Source: Brucella haematophila (GTDB lineage Bacteria; Pseudomonadota; Alphaproteobacteria; Rhizobiales; Rhizobiaceae). From it: a DNA stretch of 64,000 nucleotides. This document shows positions 44,790 to 56,813 of this stretch, one piece after another (position 1 is the stretch's first letter; the number at the start of each line of letters is the position of its first letter). A program made the translations under genes and the position numbers. Location of the stretch: assembly GCF_005938105.1 (NCBI RefSeq), contig NZ_VCPE01000004.1:341159-405158 (forward strand), read 5' to 3'. The notes beneath the pieces are model-generated. The model was not told the origin of the DNA. It saw only the letters and a program-made list of their open reading frames with translations, and ran no database searches.

Positions 44790-44985
44790 GGTATGATCCG
44801 CCAATTTCAGGCAGGTCTCTTCCCACGACGAACTCGAAACCATGGGGGACGCGCCGCTTAGGATTTTAAACCTATAACTTGTGCCGACTTTTGCCAGAAC
44901 CTACCGAAAATTGGGGTTTTGCGCAAGATGCACGAATTGACAGGGAAAATTTTCTTAATTAGCTGTCGCCGAAAAGTGGGGGCAA

Positions 44986-45017
44986 TAAAAAAGCGCGGTG
45001 TTTTCACACCGCGCTTT
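44986..45017 (-). terminator. Intrinsic terminator of the fadB-like gene
   Basis: Read on the minus strand, AAAGCGCGGTGT and ACACCGCGCTTT form a 12-bp stem around a 4-nt loop and are followed by a T-rich tract, 23 nt after the stop of the FadB-type gene. Confidence 0.85.
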
Positions 45018-45039
45018 CCAGATTTTCGAAGCCTATGGA

Positions 45040-47256
45040 TCAAGCCGCTTTTTTGGTTTCGCCCTTGTAGGGGTTGAACCGCTGGTAGAAGCTTTCGCCG
45101 TTCTCGGCCATGTCGAGAAGCAGCTTCGGGGCCTTGAATTGCTGGCCGTATTTCTTCTGCAACTCCTTGGCAAGCTTGACGAATTTCTTCGCGCCCATGC
45201 CATCAATATAGGACAGCGTGCCGCCCGTATAAGGTGCAAAACCGAAAGCCAGGATCGAGCCGACATCCGCCTCGCGCGGATCGGTGACAATGCCTTCTTC
45301 CATCACGCGGGCAGCTTCGAGAGCGATGGTGACGAGGAAGCGTTCCTTCAGCTCCTTCACATCGATCTTGTCGGGGTCCTGCTGCGGATAGAGATCCTTG
45401 AGACCAGCCCAGAGATGCTTCTTGGCAGGCTTGGCCGGGTATTCGTAGAATCCCTTGCCATTCTTGCGGCCCTTGCGGTCGAACTCGTTGACGAGCCTGT
45501 CCACCAGTTCAACATGGCGCGGATCGACAGCCTTCTCGCCAAGATCGGCAAGCGTTGCCTTGAGGATCTTCTGCGAGAGATCGATGGCGGTTTCGTCATT
45601 GAGCGCCAGCGGACCAACGGGCATACCGGCCATACGGGCGGCATTTTCGATCATCGCAGCCGGAACGCCTTCGACCAGCATGTTGTAGGCTTCCGACATA
45701 TAGCGCAGCACGCAACGATTGACGTAGAAGCCGCGCGTGTCGTTAACAACAATCGGCGTCTTCTTGATCGCGCGGACATAATCGAGCGCGACGGCCAAAG
45801 CCTTGTCGGAGGTCTTCTTGCCGAGAATGACTTCCACCAGCATCATCTTATCAACAGGCGAGAAGAAGTGGATGCCGATGAAGTTTTTCGGACGCTTCGA
45901 GACCTTGGCAAGACCACTGATCGGCAGGGTCGAGGTGTTCGATGCGAAAATCGCCGAAGACTTCAGCACTTCCTCGGCCTTCTCGGTCGCAACGCGCTTG
46001 ACGTCGCGGTCTTCGAACACGGCTTCGATCACCAGATCGGCGCCGTCGAGTTCAGCATAGTCAGGCGTTGCAGTGATGAGCGACAGGAGCTTTTCCTTGT
46101 CGGCCTCGGTGGCACGGCCCTTCTGCATTTCCTTGGTCACGAGATCAGCCGTATGGGCCTTGCCCTTGTCGGCGGCTTCCTGATCGCGGTCGATCAGCAC
46201 CACCGGAATGCCCGCCTTGGCGGTGACATAGGCAATGCCTGCACCCATGAAACCAGCGCCGATGACGCCGATTTTCTTGAGCTTGGTCGGCTTTTCATCC
46301 GCCGGGCGGCGTGCGCCCTTGTTCAGTTCCTGCAACGACACGAACAGCGAACGGATCATCATGCCCGCTTCGGTCGTCTGGAGGATTTCGGTGAAATAGC
46401 GCTGCTCGATTTTGAGGCCGGTATCGAATGGCACCAGCAGGCCCTCGTACACCGACTTCAGAATAGCCAGCGCCGCCGGGTAATTGCCGGATGTTTCGCG
46501 GCGCAGAATGGCGGTCGCAGCAGGCCAGAGATTGGCGCCTGCGGCGGAATAGATCGCGCCGCCCGGCAGCTTGAAGCCCTTCTCATCCCAAGGCTGAACC
46601 GGCTTGAGGCCGCCCTTGATGAGCTTCTTGGCGGTTTCAACCAGCTTCTTTGCCGGTGCGACTTCCGTGACGAGACCCATCGCCTTGGCGCGCTGCGCCG
46701 TCAGGCTGGAGCCGGTCGTCATCATCTGGAGTGCATCCTGCTGGTTGGCAAGACGCGGAACGCGCTGCGTACCACCAGCGCCCGGGAACAGGCCGACCTT
46801 CACTTCCGGCAGCGCCAGCTTCACACCCGGCGCATCCGACACAACACGCGCATGGCAGGAAAGCGACATTTCAAACGCACCGCCCATGCAGGTGCCGTTG
46901 ATGGCTGAAACCCACGGCTTGCCGCTGGTTTCCAGCTTGCGGAACAGACCACTCATCTTGCCGACATTGTCGAAGAGAGACTGGACAGCGCCCTGTGGGT
47001 CCTTGGCCTTCTGCTTCTGGAACTCCTTGAACATGCCTTCCAGCATGGTCAGGTCGGCACCGCCGGAGAAGCTTTCCTTACCGGACGTGATGACCACGCC
47101 CTTGATCTTGTCGTCCGCGACCACCGCGTCGATGATGGCGTTCAGTTCCTGCATCACCTCGACGGTGAACACATTCATCGACTTTTCAGGCATGTCCCAG
47201 GTAACGAGGGCAATGCCGTCGGCGTCGGTCTCAACTTTGAAATTCGTGTAAGCCAT
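45040..47256 (-). CDS. FadB/FadJ-type enoyl-CoA hydratase/3-hydroxyacyl-CoA dehydrogenase
   Basis: A multifunctional beta-oxidation enzyme of 738 residues. The N-terminal crotonase domain (about 1-200; SGKESFSGGADLTML, NGTCMGGAFEMSLSC, GLFPGAGGTQRVPRL) hydrates enoyl-CoA. The NAD domain starts IGVIGAGFMGAGIAYVTAKA near 335 and the HAD C-terminal repeats follow (IHFFSPVDKMMLVEVI; VNDTRGFYVNRCVLRY). GGGAGG precedes ATG 47256. It is the last gene after the acyl-CoA dehydrogenase and thiolase. Confidence 0.94.
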   Translation of the reverse strand: MAYTNFKVETDADGIALVTWDMPEKSMNVFTVEVMQELNAIIDAVVADDKIKGVVITSGKESFSGGADLTMLEGMFKEFQKQKAKDPQGAVQSLFDNVGKMSGLFRKLETSGKPWVSAINGTCMGGAFEMSLSCHARVVSDAPGVKLALPEVKVGLFPGAGGTQRVPRLANQQDALQMMTTGSSLTAQRAKAMGLVTEVAPAKKLVETAKKLIKGGLKPVQPWDEKGFKLPGGAIYSAAGANLWPAATAILRRETSGNYPAALAILKSVYEGLLVPFDTGLKIEQRYFTEILQTTEAGMMIRSLFVSLQELNKGARRPADEKPTKLKKIGVIGAGFMGAGIAYVTAKAGIPVVLIDRDQEAADKGKAHTADLVTKEMQKGRATEADKEKLLSLITATPDYAELDGADLVIEAVFEDRDVKRVATEKAEEVLKSSAIFASNTSTLPISGLAKVSKRPKNFIGIHFFSPVDKMMLVEVILGKKTSDKALAVALDYVRAIKKTPIVVNDTRGFYVNRCVLRYMSEAYNMLVEGVPAAMIENAARMAGMPVGPLALNDETAIDLSQKILKATLADLGEKAVDPRHVELVDRLVNEFDRKGRKNGKGFYEYPAKPAKKHLWAGLKDLYPQQDPDKIDVKELKERFLVTIALEAARVMEEGIVTDPREADVGSILAFGFAPYTGGTLSYIDGMGAKKFVKLAKELQKKYGQQFKAPKLLLDMAENGESFYQRFNPYKGETKKAA

Positions 47257-47276
47257 TCGTAAAAACCTCCCTCGCT

Positions 47277-48485
47277 TTATACGCGCTCGATGATCGTCGC
47301 CGTGCCCATACCGGCACCGATGCACAAGGTCACCAGCGCGGTGTTGAGATCGCGGCGTTCCAGCTCATCCAGCACCGTACCGAGGATCATCGCGCCGGTT
47401 GCGCCAAGCGGATGGCCCATAGCAATCGCGCCGCCATTGACGTTGATCTTGTCGTGCGGAATATCGAAGGCCTGCATGTAGCGCAGGACCACAGCGGCGA
47501 AAGCTTCGTTGAGTTCGAACAGGTCGATGTCCGAAATCTTCAGCTTGGCCTGCTTGAGCAGCTTTTCCGTTACATCGACCGGGCCGGTCAGCATCAGCGC
47601 CGGGTCGGAGCCGATATTGGCGAAAGCGCGGATGCGGGCACGCGGCTTGATGTCGAATGCCTTGCCTGCCTTCCTGGAGCCAACCAGAACGCCCGCCGCA
47701 CCGTCGACGATGCCCGACGAATTACCGGCATGGTGGACGTGATTGACCGTTTCGATTTCCGGATGCGCCTGAATGCCAACGGCGTTGAAACCGCCCATTT
47801 CGCCCGGCATAACGAAGGACGGGTTCAACTGTCCAAGCGCCTGCATGTCGGTCGTCGGGCGCATATGTTCATCATGGTCGAGAATGGTCAGGCCATTCTG
47901 ATCCTTGATCGAAATGACCGAATTCTTGAAATAACCCTTTTCCCACGACTTGGCGGCGCGCTTCTGGCTTTCGACAGCATAGGCATCGACATCGTCGCGG
48001 CTGAAACCGTATTTCGTGGCAATCAGATCGGCAGAAACGCCCTGCGGCATGAAATAGCCGGGGAAGCCGACCGATGGGTCCATGTACCAGGCGCCGCCCG
48101 ACATGCCCATGCCGACGCGGGACATGCTTTCAACGCCGCCAGCAACCACCAGTTCGTCCGCGCCGAAAGCAACTTTCGCGGCAGCGAGGTTGATCGCATC
48201 GAGACCAGAAGCACAGAAGCGCGAAATCTGGATGCCCGGAGCCTTGAAGTCGTAACCGGCTTCAAAAGCGGCAGAGCGCGGAATGACAGCGCCAGCTTCG
48301 CCGACCGGATCGACACAGCCGAAAATAATGTCATCGACCTTTGCGGTATCGATGCCGTTGCGGTCGCGCAGGGATTCCAGAACCTTCGCGCCCAGACGCA
48401 CGGCAGGCACTTCATGCAGGCTACCGTCTTTCTTGCCGCGCCCGCGCGGCGTCCGCACGTGATCGTAAATATAAGCCTCAGCCAT
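47277..48485 (-). CDS. fadA: Acetyl-CoA acyltransferase (thiolase)
   Basis: A thiolase of 402 residues that cleaves 3-ketoacyl-CoA. The nucleophilic Cys is in [16 protein letters not shown] near residue 90, the catalytic His in [18 protein letters not shown], and the second Cys in [24 protein letters not shown] lies 7 nt before ATG 48485. It is co-oriented between the acyl-CoA dehydrogenase and FadB-type genes, 20 nt before the latter. Confidence 0.94.
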   Translation of the reverse strand: MAEAYIYDHVRTPRGRGKKDGSLHEVPAVRLGAKVLESLRDRNGIDTAKVDDIIFGCVDPVGEAGAVIPRSAAFEAGYDFKAPGIQISRFCASGLDAINLAAAKVAFGADELVVAGGVESMSRVGMGMSGGAWYMDPSVGFPGYFMPQGVSADLIATKYGFSRDDVDAYAVESQKRAAKSWEKGYFKNSVISIKDQNGLTILDHDEHMRPTTDMQALGQLNPSFVMPGEMGGFNAVGIQAHPEIETVNHVHHAGNSSGIVDGAAGVLVGSRKAGKAFDIKPRARIRAFANIGSDPALMLTGPVDVTEKLLKQAKLKISDIDLFELNEAFAAVVLRYMQAFDIPHDKINVNGGAIAMGHPLGATGAMILGTVLDELERRDLNTALVTLCIGAGMGTATIIERV

Positions 48486-48499
48486 TTTTTCTCCTTCCC

Positions 48500-48520
48500 G
48501 CCGGGTCCGAAGAACCCGGC
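48500..48520 (-). promoter_or_regulatory. Small hairpin in the fadA leader
   Basis: GCCGGGT/ACCCGGC with a 7-nt loop lies between the acyl-CoA dehydrogenase stop and the thiolase ribosome-binding site. It may tune mRNA stability or translation; no T-run follows it. Confidence 0.4.
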
Positions 48521-48546
48521 CTAACCTTTAAAATGTCAGCAGAAAA

Positions 48547-50340
48547 TCAGAACGCGTCCGCAGGCAGCGCCATCATGCTATCCGCACCCGACTGGATGCG
48601 CGCGAGATGGGCGGCACTTTCCGGCATAATACGCTCGAAATAGTACCGTGCAGTGACGAGTTTCGCTTCAAGATAAGCCTTGTTGCCTTCGCCTGCCGCC
48701 AGCTTTTCTTCTGCGACCTTGGCCATGCGGCCCCACATCAGCCCCAGCGCAACCAGGCCGAACAGATGCATGTAGTCATTGGACGCAGCACCGGCATTGT
48801 CGGGCTTCGCCATGGCATTCTGCATCAGCCACATGGTGGCGGCCTGAAGATCGTTGAGACCTTTCTTCAGATGCTTGGTGAAGAAGGACAGCTTTTCATT
48901 GTCGCGATTGGCTTCGCAGAATTCGCCCACTTCCTTGAAGAAGGTCGTAACAGCACGGCCGCCATTCAGCGCCAGCTTGCGGCCGACCAGATCGAGCGCC
49001 TGAATACCGTTGGCGCCTTCATAGATCATGGCGATACGCGCATCGCGCACATACTGGCTCATGCCGTGTTCTTCGATATAGCCGTGGCCACCGAAGACCT
49101 GCTGAGCCATGACGGCATGTTCAAAACCCTTGTCGGTCAGAACGCCTTTCAGAACCGGCGTGAGCAGACCGACCAGATCGTCGGCGGCCTGACGCTCGGC
49201 CTCGTCACCGGAGCGGTGCGCAATGTCGGAGTTCAGCGCCGTCCAGAGGATGAACGCACGGCCTGCTTCGTTGAAAGCGCGGATCGTCATCAGGTTCCGA
49301 CGGATATCCGGATGCACAATAATCGGATCGGCCTTCTTTTCCGGCTCTTTCGCGCCGGAAAGGGCGCGGCCCTGAATGCGCTCGCGGGCATAGATCGCTG
49401 CATTCTGATAGGCGGTTTCGGCGATTGAAAGCCCCTGCAAGGCAACGCCCAGACGCGCCTCATTCATCATGGTGAACATGGCGCGCAGACCCTTATGCGC
49501 CTCACCGATCAGGAAGCCGGTCGCCTCGTCGTAATTCATGACGCAGGTGGAATTGCCGTGAATGCCCATCTTTTCTTCAATAGAACCACAGGAAACGCCG
49601 TTGCGTGTGCCCGGATTGCCATTCTCATCCAGAATGAACTTCGGCACGATGAAGAGCGAAATGCCCTTCACGCCTTCCGGTGCACCGTCGATACGGGCGA
49701 GCACCAGATGGATGATGTTGTCCGACATGTCGTGTTCGCCAGCCGAGATGAAAATCTTCTGGCCGGAAATCTTGTAGGAGCCGTCGCCCTGCGGCGCAGC
49801 ACTGGTGCGCAGAAGGCCCAAATCCGTGCCGCAATGCGGCTCGGTCAGGTTCATCGTGCCGGTCCAGGTGCCTTCCACCATCTTCGGCAGATAGGTATCC
49901 TTCTGCTCATCCGTGCCGTGCGCGAGGATTGCGGCAATCGCGCCCTGCGTCAGGCCGGGATACATGGTGAGCGCCATATTGGCGGACGACATATATTCGC
50001 CAACTGCGGTGTGTAGCAGATAAGGCAGGCCCTGGCCGCCATATTGCTCCGGCACGGCGAGGCCGAGCCAGCCGCCTTCGCGGTAGAGATCGAAGGCTTC
50101 CTTGAAACCCTTCGGCGTGGAGACACTGCCATCGGAGGCGCGCTTGCAGCCTTCGCGGTCGCCGCTGTGATTGACCGGAAACAGGGTGCCCTCAGCGAGC
50201 TTCGCACCTTCCGACAGGATCGCCTCGACCACGTCGGGCGACGCGTCGGCAAAGCCCGGCAGATTGTTGTAACGCTGATAGTTCAGAACGTCGTTGAGTA
50301 CGAAATTCGTATCTTCAACGGGCGCGCGATAGCTCGGCAT
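48547..50340 (-). CDS. Acyl-CoA dehydrogenase
   Basis: A flavoprotein of 597 residues that makes the first double bond in beta-oxidation. The N-terminal DUF-like extension ([17 protein letters not shown]) and C-terminal extra domain place it with the large DmdC/AcdA-type dehydrogenases rather than short-chain ones. The FAD-site motifs [13 protein letters not shown] and [20 protein letters not shown] are present, the latter containing the catalytic Glu region. GGAGG lies 6 nt before ATG 50340. It heads the acyl-CoA dehydrogenase-thiolase-FadB operon. Confidence 0.93.
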   Translation of the reverse strand: MPSYRAPVEDTNFVLNDVLNYQRYNNLPGFADASPDVVEAILSEGAKLAEGTLFPVNHSGDREGCKRASDGSVSTPKGFKEAFDLYREGGWLGLAVPEQYGGQGLPYLLHTAVGEYMSSANMALTMYPGLTQGAIAAILAHGTDEQKDTYLPKMVEGTWTGTMNLTEPHCGTDLGLLRTSAAPQGDGSYKISGQKIFISAGEHDMSDNIIHLVLARIDGAPEGVKGISLFIVPKFILDENGNPGTRNGVSCGSIEEKMGIHGNSTCVMNYDEATGFLIGEAHKGLRAMFTMMNEARLGVALQGLSIAETAYQNAAIYARERIQGRALSGAKEPEKKADPIIVHPDIRRNLMTIRAFNEAGRAFILWTALNSDIAHRSGDEAERQAADDLVGLLTPVLKGVLTDKGFEHAVMAQQVFGGHGYIEEHGMSQYVRDARIAMIYEGANGIQALDLVGRKLALNGGRAVTTFFKEVGEFCEANRDNEKLSFFTKHLKKGLNDLQAATMWLMQNAMAKPDNAGAASNDYMHLFGLVALGLMWGRMAKVAEEKLAAGEGNKAYLEAKLVTARYYFERIMPESAAHLARIQSGADSMMALPADAF

Positions 50341-50845
50341 CAAAATCCTCCAAATTCATCACCTGAGCCAGCCCCGCGATAGACGGATACCGGCTCCAAA
50401 CCGCGTTTCACACCTGCTGCCTGCTTTATTAGAAAAACATCGTGACAGCCGATATGTTGCAACAAAAAAGGACGTTCTCACTCGAAAACCTGCCATTTTT
50501 GCAGCATTCTGGCCAGCCTCAACCCAATCTCAGGTCGAGCCGGACCAGTTCGGACTCAAAACTAGCGCAGTTTGACGTTTCCGTAAACGTCAAAATTTCG
50601 CGAGCAGATGCGTTGCGTGAGAAGGCAGTTTTGCGGGGGCCAAGATGGCCACGTGAATAGAGACCGCAGCAGTATGGCAGAAGCCTTTCGTCAAACCAAA
50701 AACTCGCCCGCAACAAGCAAGACCATACAAGCGATCGCTAATGTAAAATTGCCACCGCTCTTTTGCCGTTTCGCGAAGTAATAATTACTTCAATAATAAG
50801 CTGCCTTCATAAAAAGGCGCATTTTAAAAAATTGGGAGAAGTACA
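50341..50845. other. Promoter gap between beta-oxidation operon and peptide/oxygenase pair
   Basis: No gene is supported over the first 430 bases. The right end is A+T-rich and contains the 17-bp palindrome at 50,775-50,791. Promoters for both divergent transcripts must lie here. Confidence 0.5.
50775..50791. promoter_or_regulatory. Palindromic candidate operator before the peptide gene
   Basis: GAAGTAA-TAA-TTACTTC, with perfect 7-bp arms around three bases, 55 bases upstream of the peptide start. No regulator gene is adjacent, so the binding protein is unknown. Confidence 0.5.
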
Positions 50846-50974
50846 ATGCATACTAAAAGCAATCCTGCGATCAAGTCCGCGGTCGCATTTGAAGATGTGT
50901 TAAAGGGTCTTTCTGCAACACTCACGGCACCAGACAATACTGAAGACTGCCCAGGATTTACAAAGAGAAAATAA
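50846..50974 (+). CDS. 42-aa putative precursor peptide
   Basis: A short gene too small for ordinary prediction, encoding MHTKSNPAIKSAVAFEDVLK, then GLSATLTAPDNTEDCPGFTK and RK. GGGAGAA lies 5 nt before ATG 50846, a strong ribosome-binding site. Residues 9-28 look like an amphipathic leader helix. The Cys-containing acidic end PDNTEDCPGFTKRK has Asn, Asp, Pro and Lys/Arg side chains that 2-oxoglutarate oxygenases can hydroxylate. A terminator-like hairpin and an oxygenase gene follow. The precursor role is an inference from this layout. Confidence 0.6.
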   Translation: MHTKSNPAIKSAVAFEDVLKGLSATLTAPDNTEDCPGFTKRK

Positions 50975-51016
50975 TTAAAACTCTGCTTAAGCTCATTAAT
51001 CAATGCTGGATGGAGA

Positions 51017-51044
51017 TTAGGGGGTAATTCACCCCCTAATTTTT
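51017..51044 (+). terminator. Terminator/attenuator between peptide and oxygenase genes
   Basis: TTAGGGGGT (51017-51025), AATTC loop, ACCCCCTAA (51031-51039), then TTTTT: a textbook intrinsic terminator inside the two-gene unit, 42 nt after the peptide stop and 22 nt before the oxygenase start. It would give more peptide mRNA than enzyme mRNA. Confidence 0.85.
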
Positions 51045-51065
51045 CAATTGGAAAGGATGACTTTC

Positions 51066-52052
51066 ATGACGAAACATTTTGAAACACCGGTTATCTTTTC
51101 GCTCGATCCAGAGGCGGCAATTGATTTCTGCGATCAGTATTTGACGAAGAACGGCATCATGCTCTCGCTTGCAGATTTGCGCGACAAAGAGCTGACGGCG
51201 GACCTGGCAAGTCAGGCAGCATACGTTTTTGCCGATTTGCTCACAGACCTGCAATTTCAGTTGGATAGCCTCGAAATCGGGATCGTCGCGGTCGATATTC
51301 CATCCATCTTTGAAGATGCCACATTAGACGCCACTGCTGGAGCCTTGTTAGGTATCGCGCTGATTCAGGCGCTTATGCCGACCCTTTATGATGGGAAAAA
51401 CCAGACACCATTTTCTGTCTTTACGACATCGACAGATAGCCGCCAAAGGCTGGAGCGCGTCGGCTTGCAGGATCTGGTTCCGTTGGGCCGACTGGAGTTT
51501 CACTCCGACAGTTCTATCACCGGAAAGACCGTGTCCGTTCCCGACTATATAGCGCTTTATAACATCGCCATTAACTTTGAAGAGCGCGGCTGTTTCCACT
51601 GGGTGCCGACATGTAAAATCGACGGCATTGCCGAGCTTGTGAACAAGGTTGGCTTATCGAAAGAATATTATTTCAAGCTCAACCCCGCCGTCTACGAAGA
51701 TGGGCAGAATGATGTGATGGTCATAGAGCATCGCGTCAAAGCGGCCATTTTCAGCAGCGCCCAGAATGGTTCTACCACGACCTATATGAGCGGAAGTTTC
51801 GACGGGACCGTCGGTGAAGAACACACAGAATCCCGCGATCTTTTCACCGATATCGTAGACGCCATATCAGCAAACAAATTTCGTTATTCCATCCCGCAGG
51901 AAAGCCGCAGGCTGCTTATAATGAATAACGCAAACGGCTTTCATGCCCGCGATGGTTTTGAAAAGCCCTTGCCCGACGTTTCCGTCAACCGGGTTTACCT
52001 TCGCTGCACATCGGTGGCTGGCAAGGTGGTCGGCGAAGTTTTGGATGAGTGA
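51066..52052 (+). CDS. Clavaminate-synthase-like Fe(II)/2-oxoglutarate oxygenase
   Basis: A protein of 328 residues, about the length of clavaminate synthase (324). Metal ligands of the facial triad are visible: LEFHSD gives His146 and Asp148, and GFHARDGF gives distal His293. Sixteen and twenty residues later comes NRVYLR (Arg309, Arg313), the place where VioC-type enzymes have their RWLxR 2-oxoglutarate-binding arginines. Between the first two, PDYIALYNIA matches the family's PDYxxL segment. GAAAGGA lies 8 nt before ATG 51066. VioC, AsnO and clavaminate synthase act on free amino acids, so a peptide substrate here is an inference from the adjacent 42-aa gene. Confidence 0.78.
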   Translation: MTKHFETPVIFSLDPEAAIDFCDQYLTKNGIMLSLADLRDKELTADLASQAAYVFADLLTDLQFQLDSLEIGIVAVDIPSIFEDATLDATAGALLGIALIQALMPTLYDGKNQTPFSVFTTSTDSRQRLERVGLQDLVPLGRLEFHSDSSITGKTVSVPDYIALYNIAINFEERGCFHWVPTCKIDGIAELVNKVGLSKEYYFKLNPAVYEDGQNDVMVIEHRVKAAIFSSAQNGSTTTYMSGSFDGTVGEEHTESRDLFTDIVDAISANKFRYSIPQESRRLLIMNNANGFHARDGFEKPLPDVSVNRVYLRCTSVAGKVVGEVLDE

Positions 52053-52094
52053 TGCAGCCAAGCTCTCAACCAGCCAAGGCTGACCAGTGCCCAC

Positions 52095-53018
52095 TCAGTG
52101 GCTCAGCAGCGTCTGCATTCGGTCCTGATGGTGCAAGCCCACTTCCCGGACAATCTCGGCAATCTGCTTGAGTTGGGACGACAGCGGATTGCTTTTGCGC
52201 CAGACCAGACCAATCGTTCGCGACGGACGCGGCTCGGCAAGGCGGAACATGCAGACATTCGCCGCGAGCGTTTCCGTATAAACAGCCATCTCCGGCACGA
52301 GCGTGATGCCTATACCTGCGCCCACCATCTGGACAAGCGTAGACAGCGAGCTGCCTTCCATCAGTTCGCGCGGTGGCGCATCCGCAATATTGCAGAAAGA
52401 CAGGGCCTGATCGCGGAAACAATGCCCTTCTTCCAGAAGAAGCAACCGCATTTCATGCAGTTTTTCGGCGCTTGGAACCGGCTTGCCCGCATCTTCCAGC
52501 GGGCGCATCAGCACAAATTCCTCCTCAAAGAGCGGCACTTCCTGCAAGGAAGGCTCGGAAATCGGCAAAGCGACGATCGCCGCATCCAGCCGCGCTTCCA
52601 ACAGGTCTTCGATCAGCTTCTGGGTGATTGCCTCACGCGGGCGGGGCTCCAGCCCCGGATAACGCTGGGTCAGCGTCTTGATCACTTCCGGCAGAAGATA
52701 AGGCGCAACCGTCGGGATCACGCCGAGACGCAGACGACCGGTGAACGGGCCATGCGCCGCACGCGCCAGCTCTTCCAGCTCGTCAACCGAGCGCAAAATG
52801 CCGCGCACCCTTTCCGCGAATTCCTCACCGAGCCCGGTCAGGCGGATTTGCCTGCCGCCACGCTCCACCAGCGGCGCGCCGATCAGGTCTTCCAGCTCCT
52901 TGATCTGCAAGGACAATGCGGGTTGAGAGATGGAACATGCCGCCGCTGCACGCCCAAAATGGCTCAATCGCGCCAGCGAGTCGAAGTAGCGGAGGTGTTT
53001 CATCGAGAGGCCAATCAT
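52095..53018 (-). CDS. oxyR: Hydrogen peroxide sensor OxyR
   Basis: A LysR-type regulator of 307 residues. The helix-turn-helix is SHFGRAAAACSISQPALSLQ. The redox cysteines lie in EEGHCFRDQALSFC (Cys200 and Cys209), matching the GHCLRDQ...C segment of E. coli OxyR, so it should sense peroxide through a disulfide. It is divergent from katG, its expected target. An in-frame ATG at 53003 is an alternative start. Confidence 0.95.
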   Translation of the reverse strand: MIGLSMKHLRYFDSLARLSHFGRAAAACSISQPALSLQIKELEDLIGAPLVERGGRQIRLTGLGEEFAERVRGILRSVDELEELARAAHGPFTGRLRLGVIPTVAPYLLPEVIKTLTQRYPGLEPRPREAITQKLIEDLLEARLDAAIVALPISEPSLQEVPLFEEEFVLMRPLEDAGKPVPSAEKLHEMRLLLLEEGHCFRDQALSFCNIADAPPRELMEGSSLSTLVQMVGAGIGITLVPEMAVYTETLAANVCMFRLAEPRPSRTIGLVWRKSNPLSSQLKQIAEIVREVGLHHQDRMQTLLSH

Positions 53019-53027
53019 AAGCTCAGC

Positions 53028-55377
<2,350 letters not shown>

Positions 55378-55391
55378 ACACTGATCCGACG

Positions 55392-55427
55392 AAAAAGCCT
55401 CCCCCGAATGTTCGGGGGAGGCTTTTT
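55392..55427 (+). terminator. Intrinsic terminator of katG
   Basis: AAAAAGCCTCCCCCGAA and TTCGGGGGAGGCTTTTT form a 17-bp near-perfect stem with a tiny loop and a T-run, starting 15 nt after the stop. The A-rich left flank also allows termination of the convergent sugar-binding gene. Confidence 0.92.
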
Positions 55428-55468
55428 TTATGCGCCTCGCTGAAATGGCTTCAGCGAGGCATGTTTCC

Positions 55469-56716
55469 TTACTTCGCCACGTCGATGGCAGCGCTCAACT
55501 CTTCAACCGCCTGATCCGCCGTCAGCTGACCGTTGAACTGGCGGGTGATGACATCGAACATCGCATTCTTGATCGCGGTCGGCTGTGCGTGCGATTGCGA
55601 GAAGGAGCCGAGCAGCGATCCGCTCTTGTCGGCGGCGGCCAGATCCTTGATCGCCTTTTGTCCGCATTCGTCGAATGCCGTGGTCGGCACATCGGTACGC
55701 GCCGGTGCCGAGCCTTTCACCACATTGAAGGCCGACTGGAAATTGACGTCTTCCACAGCGGTTGCGAGTGCAAGCTGCGCCTTGCGCTTGTCCTCACCCA
55801 CTTCAAAGACAGCAAACTGATCGGCATTGAACGCCACGGAACCTTCCGTTCCGGGGAAACGACCGCAAACGAAATCAGCGCCGGGCTTTTTTCCAGCCTT
55901 GGTGAACTCGCCCTTGGCCCAATCGCCCATGAACTGCACGCCCGCCTTGTCATCAATGACCATGGCCGAGGCGAGATTCCAGTCGCGTCCCGAGAAATTG
56001 TCGTCCACATAAGTGCGTAGCTTCGCCATCCGCTCGAATACCTGCTTCATGGTATCGCTCTTCAGGGCTTCCGGATCGAGATCGATCAGCGCCTTCTTGT
56101 AAAAATCCGGCCCGAACGACATCACGACACTGGTGAAGATAAGCGCTTCCTGCCAGGGCTGTCCGCCATGGGCAATCGGCGTGATGCCCTGCGCCTTGAA
56201 CTTGTCCAGCAGCGCGATAAGCTCATCCCAGTTTTGCGGTACTTTTCCGCCAGCCTTGTCGAGCGCGGCCTTGTTGTACCAGGCCCAGTTGGTGGAGTGC
56301 ACATTGACTGGCGCAGCGATCCAGTGGCCGTCATATTTCGAGAAGTGCTGGATTGCGGGCGGGATAACCTTATCCCAGCCTTCCTTGTCGGCTACCTCGT
56401 CCAGATTGCCGAGCACGCCCTGCTGTGCCCAATCCAGAATATCGAAGCCCTGCATCTGCACGGCAGCTGGCGGATTGCCCGCCGTCACACGGGCGCGCAA
56501 GGTCGTCATGGCAGCCTCGCCCGCACCACCTGCAACCGGCATATCGACCCAGCCAATACCTTGTTTCTGAAGGTTTTCCTTCAGGAGATTAAGCGCTGCG
56601 GCTTCGCCGCCCGAAGTCCAGTAATGGAGGACTTCCACGCTTTCCTCGGCCTGCGCAAAACTTGCCCCACCCAAAATGCTGACACCCGCCAGCAGCATTC
56701 CCATCATCAAGCGCAT
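55469..56716 (-). CDS. Orphan carbohydrate ABC transporter binding protein
   Basis: A family 1 sugar-binding protein of 415 residues resembling GtsA/glucose-mannose binders. Signal peptide [20 protein letters not shown] with cleavage near AQA-EE, then [33 protein letters not shown] and [19 protein letters not shown]. The start is ATG 56716, with GGAG 8 nt upstream; an ATG at 56722 is too close to the ribosome-binding site. No permease or ATPase gene is in the window. Confidence 0.88.
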   Translation of the reverse strand: MRLMMGMLLAGVSILGGASFAQAEESVEVLHYWTSGGEAAALNLLKENLQKQGIGWVDMPVAGGAGEAAMTTLRARVTAGNPPAAVQMQGFDILDWAQQGVLGNLDEVADKEGWDKVIPPAIQHFSKYDGHWIAAPVNVHSTNWAWYNKAALDKAGGKVPQNWDELIALLDKFKAQGITPIAHGGQPWQEALIFTSVVMSFGPDFYKKALIDLDPEALKSDTMKQVFERMAKLRTYVDDNFSGRDWNLASAMVIDDKAGVQFMGDWAKGEFTKAGKKPGADFVCGRFPGTEGSVAFNADQFAVFEVGEDKRKAQLALATAVEDVNFQSAFNVVKGSAPARTDVPTTAFDECGQKAIKDLAAADKSGSLLGSFSQSHAQPTAIKNAMFDVITRQFNGQLTADQAVEELSAAIDVAK

Positions 56717-56813
56717 TCTCATATCTCCTCGTTAAGAATGATGTAACTTATCATGGACTTGGGCGAACGAAATTCACTATAGCGTTGGCGCGAACATGCT
56801 GTTGGCTACCAGC

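Noticed and set aside
44998-46908. Open frame of about 636 codons opposite the FadB-type gene
   Set aside because: Composition mirrors the coding strand, it has no ribosome-binding site, and the opposite strand encodes a textbook FadB-type enzyme.
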